Below are positions 44,586-52,886 of a stretch of 64,000 nucleotides of DNA, piece after piece. The notes under the pieces were generated by a model. That model was not told the origin of the DNA, searched no databases, and worked only from the letters and a program-made list of their open reading frames with translations. The DNA lies in assembly GCF_006539185.1 (NCBI RefSeq), contig NZ_BJMN01000013.1, positions 163,486 to 227,485 on the forward strand, in the 5' to 3' direction. Source of the stretch: Streptomyces gardneri. Lineage in GTDB: Bacteria; Actinomycetota; Actinomycetes; Streptomycetales; Streptomycetaceae. Both the position numbers and the translations under genes were made by a program. Within the stretch, counting starts at the first letter, position 1. Each line of letters opens with the position of its first letter.

Positions 44586-45808
44586 ACCGCTCCCTGGGCG
44601 CGGAGGGCGGCGATCTCGGCAGGGGTGAGGCCGAGCTCGGTGAGGACGCCGTCGGTGTCGGCGCCGTGCGGGCGGCCGGGCCAGCGGATCGCCCCGGGCG
44701 TCTCGGAGAGCCGGAAGAGGACGTTCTGCATCTTGATCGGGCCGAGTTCCGGGTCCTGCACCTCGGTGACGGTGCCGAGCGCCTGGTACTGCGGATCGTC
44801 GAGGACGTCCCGGACGTCGTAGACGGGGGCGATGGCTGCCTCGGCCTTCTCGAAGGCGGCCATGGCCTCGTCGCGGGTGTGGCGCGCGATCCAGGTGCCG
44901 ACCGCCTCGTCCAGGACGTCCGTGTGCTCGGCGCGGCCCGTGCCGTCGGCGAACCACGGCTCGTCGATCAGCTCCGGGCGGCCGACGAGGCGCAGCACAC
45001 GCTCGGCGATCGACTGGGCGGAGGTGGAGACGGCGACCCAGGAACCGTCGGCGGTCCGGTAGGTGTTGCGCGGGGCGTTGTTGCGGGAGCGGTTGCCGGT
45101 GCGGGGCTGGACGTAGCCGAGCTGGTCGTACCAGAGGGGGTGGGGTCCGATGACGGAGAGCATCGGTTCGATGATCGCCATGTCGACGACCTGGCCGCGG
45201 CCGGTCGTGGTCCTGGCGGTGAGCGCCGTCATCACCGCGTACGCGGTGGCGAGGGCGGCGATCGAGTCGGCCAGGCCGAAGGGGGGCAGGGTGGGCGGGC
45301 CGTCGGGCTCGCCGGTGATGGAGGCGAAGCCGCTCATCGCCTCGGCGAGGGTGCCGAAGCCGGGGCGGTGGGCGTACGGGCCGAACTGGCCGAAGCCGGT
45401 GACGCGGGCGAGGACGAGACGCGGGTTGACGGTGGAGAGCTCCTCCCAGCCCAGACCCCAGCGTTCCAGGGTGCCGGGACGGAAGTTCTCCACGATCACA
45501 TCGGCTTCGGCGGCGAGTCCGAGGAGGGTGTCGCGTCCGCCCGGGCTGGAGAGATCGAGGGTGATCGTCCGCTTGTTCCGGCCGAGGACCTTCCACCACA
45601 GGCCGACGCCGTCCTTGGCGGGGCCGTGGCCGCGCGAGGGATCGGGCTTGCGGGGGTGCTCGACCTTGACGACGTCGGCGCCGAAGTCGCCGAGCATCGT
45701 GGCCGCGAGCGGCCCGGCGAAGAGGGTCGCGAGGTCCAGGACGCGCAGTCCGCGGAGGGGAGGCGCGGCCGGGGCGGGTGTCGTGGGGGCGTGCTGCGTG
45801 GTGGTCAT
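44582..45808 (-). CDS. Class III CoA-transferase (CaiB/BaiF family)
   Basis: 408 residues. RVLDLATLFAGPLAATMLGD and FGADVVKVEHPRKPDPSRG match the family start; the catalytic Asp is expected near residue 170, where VVDMAIIEPMLS lies. Moves CoA between carboxylic acids. Paired with a CitE-like lyase downstream, it suggests activation of a dicarboxylic or hydroxy acid as CoA ester followed by cleavage, as in citramalate/itaconate-type pathways; the substrate is inference. Confidence 0.92.
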   Translation of the reverse strand: MTTTQHAPTTPAPAAPPLRGLRVLDLATLFAGPLAATMLGDFGADVVKVEHPRKPDPSRGHGPAKDGVGLWWKVLGRNKRTITLDLSSPGGRDTLLGLAAEADVIVENFRPGTLERWGLGWEELSTVNPRLVLARVTGFGQFGPYAHRPGFGTLAEAMSGFASITGEPDGPPTLPPFGLADSIAALATAYAVMTALTARTTTGRGQVVDMAIIEPMLSVIGPHPLWYDQLGYVQPRTGNRSRNNAPRNTYRTADGSWVAVSTSAQSIAERVLRLVGRPELIDEPWFADGTGRAEHTDVLDEAVGTWIARHTRDEAMAAFEKAEAAIAPVYDVRDVLDDPQYQALGTVTEVQDPELGPIKMQNVLFRLSETPGAIRWPGRPHGADTDGVLTELGLTPAEIAALRAQGAV

Positions 45809-46725
45809 ACGGAGTCGGCCTCCAGGTCGCCGAGGGAGCCGAAGGCCGCCTCGATCTCGGTCCGGTACGGCATCGAGGTCGACGCGCCCTCGCGCTGGAC
45901 GGAGAGCGCGGCGGCGGCCTGCGCCCAGGCCAGCGCCTCCGGGACGGGCCGGCCCTCGCCGAGGGCGACCGCGAGCGCGCCGACGAAGGTGTCGCCGGCC
46001 GCGGTGGTGTCCACGGCCCTGACCCGGGGGGCGGCCACGGCGACCGGTTCGACGCCGCGGGCCGCGTAGAGGCTGCCGGCCGCGCCCAGGGTGACGACGA
46101 CCTCGGGGACGTCCCGCAGCAGGGCCTGGGCGGCGGCGCGCGGGTCGGTGAGTCCGGTGAGCGCGGCGGCCTCGTGCTCGTTGGGGACCAGCAGGTCGGT
46201 GGCGGCGAGGAGTTCGGGAGGGAGCCGCTGGGCGGGGGCGGGCGTGAGGACCGTGCGGACGCCGAGGCGGCGGGCGGTCGCGGCGCCCTCCGTGACGACG
46301 GAGAGGGGGAGTTCGAGCTGGAGGAGCAGGGTGTCGGCGGTGCCGATGAGGGCCTCGTCGCCGTGGCTGAGGGAGGTGACGGTGGCGTTGGCGCCGGGGA
46401 CGACGACGATCGCGTTGCCGCCCTCGTCGTCGACGACGATGTGGGCGGTGCCGGAAGGGCCCTCGGCGGTGCGCAGGAGGTCGGTGTCGACGGAGCAGTG
46501 CTCCAGGTTGGTCCGGAGGCGTGCGCCGAAGTCGTCCGCGCCGACCGCGCCGATCATCGCCACCTCGGCGCCGGCGCGGGCGGCGGCGACGGCCTGGTTG
46601 GCGCCCTTGCCGCCGGGGACCGTGCGGAACGCGCGGCCGGTGACCGTCTCGCCGCGGGCGGGAGCCCTCGGTACGTAGGCGACGAGGTCCATGTTCGTGC
46701 TGCCGAGTACGACGATGCTGGTCAT
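45805..46725 (-). CDS. Ribokinase / PfkB-family sugar kinase
   Basis: 306 residues. VLGSTNMDLVAYVPRAP at the N-terminus, the first PfkB signature around FRTVPGGKGANQAVAAARAG, and the second AVDTTAAGDTFVGALAVAL with the catalytic Asp. Closest in pattern to ribokinase, phosphorylating ribose or a nucleoside. Overlaps the CoA-transferase start by 4 nt and the upstream glycohydrolase stop by 4 nt. Placed beside four ADP-ribosylglycohydrolase paralogues, ribose release and phosphorylation is an attractive but untested link. Confidence 0.93.
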   Translation of the reverse strand: MTSIVVLGSTNMDLVAYVPRAPARGETVTGRAFRTVPGGKGANQAVAAARAGAEVAMIGAVGADDFGARLRTNLEHCSVDTDLLRTAEGPSGTAHIVVDDEGGNAIVVVPGANATVTSLSHGDEALIGTADTLLLQLELPLSVVTEGAATARRLGVRTVLTPAPAQRLPPELLAATDLLVPNEHEAAALTGLTDPRAAAQALLRDVPEVVVTLGAAGSLYAARGVEPVAVAAPRVRAVDTTAAGDTFVGALAVALGEGRPVPEALAWAQAAAALSVQREGASTSMPYRTEIEAAFGSLGDLEADSV

Positions 46726-48095
46726 GGGCGTACTGCCTCCAGATGTGTCAGGTCGGCCAGGGTGTCGAAGCCGATGCCGTCGAAGGACGGGACCGAGGTC
46801 GCGAGCCGGTTCTTGAGAGGGGTGGTCCACCGCTCGGGCAGCCGGTCGGGGTGACCGGCGAGCAGCCCGGCGACCGAACCGGCGGTGGCGCCGTTGGAGT
46901 CGGTGTCCCAGCCGCCGGAGACCGCCGCGCAGACGGAGCGGGAGAAGTCGCCGTCGCCGTGGGTGAGGGCGGCGGCGAGAAGCGCGGCGTTGGGGACGGC
47001 ATGGACCCAGTGGTACCCGCCGAGCTCGGTGTGCAGGCGGTCGACGACGGTGTCGAAGTCGGGCGTGGCGCGGGCGGACGCGATGCCCAGCCGGACGGCC
47101 CCGGCGAGACGGGAGCGCGGTGGGATCACGTCGAGTCCGGCGGCGAGCGAGCGGTGGACGTCGGCGGTGCCGGTCGCGGCGGTGGCGAGGGTGGCGGCGA
47201 CGAACATGGCGCCGTAGACGCCGTTCGCGGTGTGGGTGAGGGCCGCGTCCCGGTACGCCTGCGCGGCCGCGGCGACCGGATCGCCCGGGTGGGTCCAGCC
47301 GTGGACGTCCGCCCGGATCTGGGCGCCGATCCACTCACGGAAGGGGTTGCGGCGGACGGCGGTCAGCGGGGGCTCGACGCCGTCGAGGAGATTGCGGTAG
47401 GCGACGCGCTCGGCCGTGAAGGTGCGGCCGGCGGGGAGTTCGTCGAGCCAGAGGCGGGCGACGTCGGCGGTGGTGAAGCCGCGACCGTACCGCCTGAGGA
47501 GCAGCAGGTTGAGGAGGGGGTAGTTGAGGTCGTCGTCCTCGGGCATCCCGTCGATGTTCTCGGCGAGGGAGGTGGTGGCGGAGCGCCGGTTCCAGGGGTG
47601 GGCGGCGAGCAGCTCCGGCGGTACGCCCCGGGCGGTGAACCACGTGGAGAGGGGCCAGTTGCCGGAGGCGCGGGCGAGGGCGCGGATGGCGGGGAGGGGC
47701 AGCTTCTCGACGGGCTTGCCGAGCAGGCACCCGGCGGCCCGCCCGAGCCAGGCTGCGTGCAGGCGGTCGCGGAGGGCGTCCGGGCTCGCGCCCGGCACGG
47801 GGGTGGGCGAGAGATCGTGGGGGGCCGCCGAGGCCTGGATCTCGGGGAGGGCGGTCGGCTCGTCGCCCGACAGGGGGGTGGGGAGGGTCGCCAGGGAGTC
47901 GAGGAGTTCCTCCGCCAGGGGGCGGAGGTCCGGGCGGGGGAGTTCGGACGCGCCCGCCGTCGGCGGGGCGGGCGGGCCGCCCGCCTCGTACCAGCGGGCC
48001 GCGAGGTCGTGGGCGTCGCGGCCGTCCTCCGCCGCCTGGCGGAGCTCGTGACCCACCAGGTCCTCCGGCTGCACCCAGGTCAGCCGGAGGTTCAC
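46722..48095 (-). CDS. ADP-ribosylglycohydrolase-family protein 1
   Basis: 457 residues. The domain begins near residue 110 (LHAAWLGRAAGCLLGKPVEK) after an N-terminal region starting LRLTWVQPEDLVGHELRQA. Metal-binding motifs: GMPEDDDLNYPLLNL, where the usual TDDT reads EDDD, and GWDTDSNGATAGSVAGLL, intact. So probably an active but divergent DraG-like hydrolase. GTG 48095 overlaps the next paralogue's stop (GTGA). Confidence 0.9.
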   Translation of the reverse strand: MNLRLTWVQPEDLVGHELRQAAEDGRDAHDLAARWYEAGGPPAPPTAGASELPRPDLRPLAEELLDSLATLPTPLSGDEPTALPEIQASAAPHDLSPTPVPGASPDALRDRLHAAWLGRAAGCLLGKPVEKLPLPAIRALARASGNWPLSTWFTARGVPPELLAAHPWNRRSATTSLAENIDGMPEDDDLNYPLLNLLLLRRYGRGFTTADVARLWLDELPAGRTFTAERVAYRNLLDGVEPPLTAVRRNPFREWIGAQIRADVHGWTHPGDPVAAAAQAYRDAALTHTANGVYGAMFVAATLATAATGTADVHRSLAAGLDVIPPRSRLAGAVRLGIASARATPDFDTVVDRLHTELGGYHWVHAVPNAALLAAALTHGDGDFSRSVCAAVSGGWDTDSNGATAGSVAGLLAGHPDRLPERWTTPLKNRLATSVPSFDGIGFDTLADLTHLEAVRP

Positions 48096-49258
48096 CGGTC
48101 CGCGCTCGCCAGCGTCGCGAACGCCGACTCGTGCGCCCGGCGGAGCTCCACGTCCCGGGCGAAGACCTCGCGGGTCACCCGGGCCAGTGCGGCCGCCGGG
48201 GCGTGCAGGTCGAGCCGGCTCGCCTCCGCGACGCGCTTCGCCCAGTCGGACGGCACGGCGGCCTCGCCGTGCAGCGCGCCGGCGATCGCGCCGGCCATCG
48301 TGGCGATCGAGTCGCAGTCGCGGCCGTAGTTGACGGCGCCGAGGACCGTACGGCGGAAGTCGCCCTCGCCGACGAGCAGCATGCCCAGGGCGATCGGCAG
48401 CTCCTCGATCGCGTGGAGCCGGGAGGGGCGGCGGGCACCGAGGGAGGGGGAGCGGTAGTCGGGGCCGACCGTGTCGAAGGGGGCCACCGCCGCGCGGAGC
48501 GGGGCGAGGGCGGACTCGAAGTCCGTGTGCCGGACGGCCACTTCGGTGACCGCTTCGATCGCCGACCGGGTGCCGTCCTTCGCGAGCGAGAGGGCCGCGT
48601 CGACGACCGAGGAGGGCGTCGCGCCCGGCGCGCAGGCCGCGGCGACCGCCGCCGCGAACACGCCGGCCGCCTCCCGGCCGTAGGAGGACTGGTGGGCGCC
48701 GGCGATGTCGAGCGCCTCGGCGTAGGCGGCCGCGGGGTGGGCGGCGTTGACGAGTCCGACCGGCGCCATGTACATCGCGGCACCGCAGTTGACGATGTTG
48801 CCGTCGCCGGCCTCGCGCGGATCCACGTGCCCGTAGTGGAGCCGGGCCACGAGCCACTTCTCGGCGAGGAAGATCCGCTGGAGGGGGAGGGCCTCGGCCT
48901 CCAGCTCCGGGATCCAGACGGGGGAGCCCATGAGTTCGGGGACGAGGAAGTCCGCGACCGCGTACGCGTCGAGGTGGCCGCGGACCTTCTCGTACACCCG
49001 GATCAGGGCGTGGGTCATCAAGGTGTCGTCGGTGACGTGCCCGTCGCCCTTGTGGTACGGCGCGATAGGGCGGGCGGTGCGCCAGTCGTCGCCGTTCCAG
49101 GGGCCGACGATCCCGGTGACGCGGCCGCCGTGACGCTCCAGGATCTGCTGGGGGGTGTAGCCCTCGACGGGGCCGCCGAGCGCGTCGCCGACGGCGGCCC
49201 CGAGGAGGCTGCCGGTGATCCGGTCATCCAGGGTGGGCACATCCAGTGTGGGTGTCAT
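48092..49258 (-). CDS. ADP-ribosylglycohydrolase-family protein 2
   Basis: 388 residues from ATG 49258; a GTG at 49273 five codons earlier is possible. Starts ITGSLLGAAVGDALGGPVEG near residue 13; GHVTDDTLMTHALIRV holds the TDDT metal site and VNYGRDCDSIATMAGAIAGAL the DxDS site. All core acids are present, so this should be catalytically competent. Family members remove ADP-ribose from arginine, or hydrolyse ADP-ribosyl nucleic acids or O-acetyl-ADP-ribose. Its 5' end overlaps the previous gene by about 35 nt. Confidence 0.92.
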   Translation of the reverse strand: MTPTLDVPTLDDRITGSLLGAAVGDALGGPVEGYTPQQILERHGGRVTGIVGPWNGDDWRTARPIAPYHKGDGHVTDDTLMTHALIRVYEKVRGHLDAYAVADFLVPELMGSPVWIPELEAEALPLQRIFLAEKWLVARLHYGHVDPREAGDGNIVNCGAAMYMAPVGLVNAAHPAAAYAEALDIAGAHQSSYGREAAGVFAAAVAAACAPGATPSSVVDAALSLAKDGTRSAIEAVTEVAVRHTDFESALAPLRAAVAPFDTVGPDYRSPSLGARRPSRLHAIEELPIALGMLLVGEGDFRRTVLGAVNYGRDCDSIATMAGAIAGALHGEAAVPSDWAKRVAEASRLDLHAPAAALARVTREVFARDVELRRAHESAFATLASADR

Positions 49259-50651
49259 GTCGGAATTGTCCACCTGGAGAGGCCGGTTCCGTGGCTCCCA
49301 GCAGCCCGGCGAGTTCGACCAGATCCGTCCCCGCGAGCCAGGGCAGCGCGCACCCCGCGAGCGTCCGGCAGGCCTCGCGCCAGGTCGCCGGCACCGAACG
49401 GCCGCCGCCCAGCGCGCCGGTGAGCGCGCCCGCGAGCGCGGGGGCGGAGTCCGCGACCCGGGAGAGGCAGACGGCGGCCGGAACCGCGGCCGCCATCTCG
49501 CCCCGGGCGGCGGTGGCGAGGGCGAGGGCGACCGGGACGGTCTCGGCGGCGGCGATCCCGTAGCTGTAGACGTGGTCCACGATCTGGTGCTCCAGGAGCG
49601 GGACCAGTTCGAAGGCCGAACCGGCGGCCCTGGCCAGCTTCACCGCGTACCGGGCGTTGCGGCCGATCTCGGTGGCGGGCGGGAGTTCGGCGAGCGCCGC
49701 GCCGACGGATTCGTCGACCGTCGCCCCGCCGAGGGCCGCGGCGATGGCCGCCGCCGTCGCGCGGGCGCCGTGGACGCCGTCCCCGTCCTGGGTGTACCGG
49801 GCGTCGAACTCGGCGAGTTCGGCGGCGGCGCGCGGGTCGCCGGGGTGGACGACCGCGAGGACGGCGGCCCGGACGCAGGCGGCGTCGTCGAAGTAGTGCG
49901 GGTTGTCGTGGCCGGTGGCGGGCGGGCGCAGACCGGTGGCGAGATTGCCGAGGCCGGCGCGTACGGAGATCCGGGCGCGGAGGGGGAGGACGGCGGACTC
50001 GACCTCGGGGGCGCGGTCGGCGGCGGCGGCGACCTGGCCGGCGAGGGCGTTCCAGGCGAGGTCGACGGCGGCGCGGAGACGGCGCTCCGGGGGGAGGCCG
50101 GCGAAGACGGGGCCGGCGGCGGCGAGGATCGCCTCGGCGGTGAAGGCCGCCCACTCGGCGTCGTCGGAGGGGCCGAGGCGGAGGGGCTCGGGGGGCTGGT
50201 TGAGGGCGATGGGGACGGGGAGGGTGGTCGTCGCGTTCTGCTCGGCGAAGGTGTCGAGTTCGCGGGTGAGGCGGCGGGTCCACTCGGGCATGCGGGCGGC
50301 TCTGTGGCGGGCGGCGGGCCAGCCGGCGGCGTCGCCTGCGGCGAGGCCGAGGAGGAGGCCCTCGGTCCTGTCGCGACTTGCCCTGCGGGGCGCGTCGGGG
50401 TGCGGGGCCTCGTGGGCGCCGCCCCACGACCCGGTGCCCCGCACCGGGGGCTGCTCCTGCGCGGTGAGGTCCGGCGCTTCGGCGCCCGACACCAGGGTCA
50501 CCGCCAGGTCCTGGTGGGCGGCGAGCGAGGGGCCGGCATCCGGCATCGGGGGCTGTGCCCACCCTCCCCCGGAGGGGGGACCCCCACGCCCTGCGGGACG
50601 ATTGCCCACAGCGGTGGCGGTGGGGAGGCTGGTCGTTGTGTCTCCGCTCAT
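49224..50651 (-). CDS. ADP-ribosylglycohydrolase-family protein 3, degenerate metal site
   Basis: 475 residues. A ~100-residue low-complexity leader precedes the domain at RTEGLLLGLAAGDAAGWPAA. The TDDT position reads GPSDDAEWAAF, and the C-terminal DxDS position reads LSRVADSAPALAGALTGAL, losing one Asp and the usual Gly-Arg. It may be inactive or altered. ATG 50651 shares one base with the upstream stop (TGATG), supporting this start; as a result the dispersed repeat at 50554-50609 is translated within the leader. Confidence 0.85.
   Translation of the reverse strand: MSGDTTTSLPTATAVGNRPAGRGGPPSGGGWAQPPMPDAGPSLAAHQDLAVTLVSGAEAPDLTAQEQPPVRGTGSWGGAHEAPHPDAPRRASRDRTEGLLLGLAAGDAAGWPAARHRAARMPEWTRRLTRELDTFAEQNATTTLPVPIALNQPPEPLRLGPSDDAEWAAFTAEAILAAAGPVFAGLPPERRLRAAVDLAWNALAGQVAAAADRAPEVESAVLPLRARISVRAGLGNLATGLRPPATGHDNPHYFDDAACVRAAVLAVVHPGDPRAAAELAEFDARYTQDGDGVHGARATAAAIAAALGGATVDESVGAALAELPPATEIGRNARYAVKLARAAGSAFELVPLLEHQIVDHVYSYGIAAAETVPVALALATAARGEMAAAVPAAVCLSRVADSAPALAGALTGALGGGRSVPATWREACRTLAGCALPWLAGTDLVELAGLLGATEPASPGGQFRHDTHTGCAHPG
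50554..50609 (-). repeat. Dispersed repeat (family 1, copy C) inside a coding region
   Basis: On the minus strand it opens GTGGGCAATCGTCCCGCAGG, identical to copy A at 39311, and ends GGGTGGGCACA. Between them, in place of the short right stem arm, is a G/C palindrome containing GGGGGTCCCCCC and GGGGGAGG, i.e. a family 2 element. It is read in frame near the N-terminus of glycohydrolase-family protein 3. Confidence 0.7.
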
Positions 50652-51646
50652 CAGGATTCCCCCTCCGGGGTCAGCAGGTCCGCGACGTCCAGGACGTGGT
50701 AGCCGCGCATGGAGGGCAGGCAGCTGCCGGTGACGGGGGCGATGGCCGTCGACCATTCCTCCGGGATCGCCGAGACGCCCGACATGGCGCCGGCCAGGGC
50801 GCCCGCCACCGCCGCCGTCGTGTCGGCGTCGCGGCCCATGTTGACCGCGGTCAGGACCGCCGTACGGAAGTCGCCGCGGGCCGCCGCGAAGGCGCCGAAG
50901 GCCAGGCCCACCGCCTCCGGGGCCAGGTCCGTCCACGGGTAGCCGCCGATGACGACCGCCGAGCGGACCTGTCGCTCGCGGGTGAGCGGGTCCGGCTGGA
51001 CGCGCTGGGCGGCGACGACCGCGCGGCGCAGGGAGCGGGCCGTCCAGGAGTCCATCGGGACGACGGAGAGCGCCGCCGCGATGACCGAGGTCACGCCCGC
51101 GCCCGCCATCGCCGCCGCGACGCCCGCCGCGACGGCCTGGCCGCCGTAGATGCCCTCCCCTTCGTGGCTGACGCTGCCGTCGATCGCGACGAGGCGCGCC
51201 GCCTCCGCCGGGCGGCCGGCGGCGAAGACCCCGAACGGCGCGGCGCGCATCGCGAGACCGTCGCTCCAGGCGTGGCGGTGCTGGGCGGAGATGGGAGCGG
51301 CGAGCCCCCGCCGGAGGTTCTCCAGCGTGCCGCGCTCGGAGAAGCCCGCGCCGCGGAAGGGGCCTTCGTCGAGGTCGGCGATCCAGTGGTGCCAGGCCCG
51401 TTCGACGTGGTGGACGGTGAGCGCGGAGCCGTGTCGGGCGAGGAGCAGGGCCGAGAAGATCGCGTACTCGGTGTCGTCGGTGCCTGCAGGACGGTCCGTC
51501 ACGAAGCCCTCGATGCGGCCCCATCGGCGGCGGATCTCCGAAGGGCGCATGTTCTCGGCGGGGGCTCCCAGGGCGTCGCCGACGGCGAGGCCGAGGAGCG
51601 CCCCCCTCGCCCGTTCACGCGTGTCGCATGCCGTGGTGGTCACCAT
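50651..51646 (-). CDS. ADP-ribosylglycohydrolase-family protein 4
   Basis: 331 residues. RARGALLGLAVGDALGAPAE at the start, TDDTEYAIFSALLLARHG near residue 56 and VNMGRDADTTAAVAGALAGAM in the C-terminal half: all metal-binding acids intact. First gene of the seven-gene operon, divergent from the VIT1-like transporter across 253 nt. The other three paralogues differ enough in length and sequence that this is not a recent tandem duplication. Confidence 0.92.
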   Translation of the reverse strand: MVTTTACDTRERARGALLGLAVGDALGAPAENMRPSEIRRRWGRIEGFVTDRPAGTDDTEYAIFSALLLARHGSALTVHHVERAWHHWIADLDEGPFRGAGFSERGTLENLRRGLAAPISAQHRHAWSDGLAMRAAPFGVFAAGRPAEAARLVAIDGSVSHEGEGIYGGQAVAAGVAAAMAGAGVTSVIAAALSVVPMDSWTARSLRRAVVAAQRVQPDPLTRERQVRSAVVIGGYPWTDLAPEAVGLAFGAFAAARGDFRTAVLTAVNMGRDADTTAAVAGALAGAMSGVSAIPEEWSTAIAPVTGSCLPSMRGYHVLDVADLLTPEGES

Positions 51647-51899
51647 CTCGCGGCCCCTTCCTCGGGTGGGGCGCGCGGTCGGCGCCCCGATGCCTGGATC
51701 TGTGCCACCGCGGGCCGCGAACTCGCCGAAGAAACGGTTCTGTCACCCGGCTGACACCACGTCGGAATCCGGTGCGCCCAGTGAGGCGGGCCTTAGTAAG
51801 TACGGCCTGCCTTGCTGGCGGACCCCTTACATCGCGCGTATTTTCGAGGGTGTTGGGGGCGGCGGGTGCGACCCGGCCCGCCGGAACGAGGGGAGAACC

Positions 51900-52628
51900 A
51901 TGTCCATCATCGAAGCTCAGGCACCACTGCACGAGGCGCACCGCGACAACCACACGCACCGTGACGTGAACGGCGGTTGGCTGCGCCCGGCGGTGTTCGG
52001 CGCGATGGACGGTCTCGTCTCCAACCTCGCCCTGATGACCGGCGTCGCCGGCGGCGCGGTGTCCACGCAGACCGTGGTCATCACCGGCGTCGCGGGACTG
52101 GCCGCCGGCGCCTTCTCCATGGCGGCCGGCGAGTACACCTCCGTGGCCTCGCAGCGTGAGCTCGTCCAGGCGGAACTGGACGTCGAGCGCCGCCAGTTGC
52201 GCAAGCACCCCATCGACGAGATGGAGGAGCTGGCCGCGCTGTACGTGTCCCGGGGTGTCGAGCCCGCGCTCGCCCGCGAGGTCGCGATGCAGCTGTCGAA
52301 GGACCCCGAGCAGGCACTGGAGATCCACGCCCGCGAGGAGCTCGGCATCGACCCGGACGACCTGCCGTCGCCGATGGTCGCCGCGGTCTCGTCCTTCGGC
52401 TCCTTCGCGCTCGGCGCTCTGCTCCCCGTACTGCCCTACCTGCTCGGGGCGACCGCGCTCTGGCCCGCCGTGCTGCTCGCGCTCCTGGGCCTCTTCGCCT
52501 GCGGGGCGCTGGTGGCCCGGGTGACCGCCCGCGGCTGGCTCTTCAGCGGGATGCGTCAGCTCGTCCTGGGCGGGGCCGCGGCCGCCGTCACGTACGGGCT
52601 CGGGATGCTCTTCGGAGCGGCGTTGTAG
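51900..52628 (+). CDS. VIT1/CCC1-family transporter
   Basis: 242 residues. Five membrane segments with a cytoplasmic domain after the second: FGAMDGLVSNLALMTGVAGG is the conserved first helix; AAGAFSMAAGEYTSVASQRE the second, with the Met/Glu residues used in metal transport; the central acidic helical domain (ERRQLRKHPIDEMEELAALY) resembles the metal-binding domain of VIT1. Likely exports Fe2+ or Mn2+. A His-rich start (HEAHRDNHTHRD) could bind metal. ATG 51900 has GAGGGGAGA upstream. Confidence 0.92.
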   Translation: MSIIEAQAPLHEAHRDNHTHRDVNGGWLRPAVFGAMDGLVSNLALMTGVAGGAVSTQTVVITGVAGLAAGAFSMAAGEYTSVASQRELVQAELDVERRQLRKHPIDEMEELAALYVSRGVEPALAREVAMQLSKDPEQALEIHAREELGIDPDDLPSPMVAAVSSFGSFALGALLPVLPYLLGATALWPAVLLALLGLFACGALVARVTARGWLFSGMRQLVLGGAAAAVTYGLGMLFGAAL

Positions 52629-52696
52629 GCGTTCGTGGTGGCGGTGTCGCCGCTCCGGATATCGGAACGGATTTCGTGCCCGTAGAGACGACCGGG

Positions 52697-52715
52697 AGGC
52701 CCCTTCGAGGGGCCT
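52697..52715 (+). terminator. Terminator after the VIT1-like gene
   Basis: AGGCCCC-TTCGA-GGGGCCT, 7-bp perfect stem followed by TTTCC, 69 nt after the stop. Confidence 0.75.
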
Positions 52716-52886
52716 TTCCGGCATTTCAGGGCACCTTTTCTGGACATAGGGCCCGTATGGGTTGTGACGTATATCCCTGGCTCGATCCGCCGCTGCGATG
52801 AGACACTATGCACGACGCCACATAAGTAGCCGGTTACTCGGCGGTTTCGAACTCGTGACCAACGGGAATGAGGCATGAGCGTCGTC

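Noticed and set aside
43743..51646. Ribokinase and glycohydrolases as remnants of a mobile or defence island
   Set aside because: Codon use and GC look like the neighbours, there are no integrase, transposase or direct-repeat borders, and flanking core genes are undisturbed.
51797..51815. Possible iron box upstream of the VIT1-like gene
   Set aside because: TAAGTACGGCCTGCCTTGC matches the IdeR/DmdR consensus at only about 10 of 19 positions, close to chance.
52841..52860. tRNA T-arm-like sequence GGTTTCGAACTC upstream of gltB
   Set aside because: Flanking bases do not form the 5-bp T stem and no acceptor, anticodon or D arm can be built around it.
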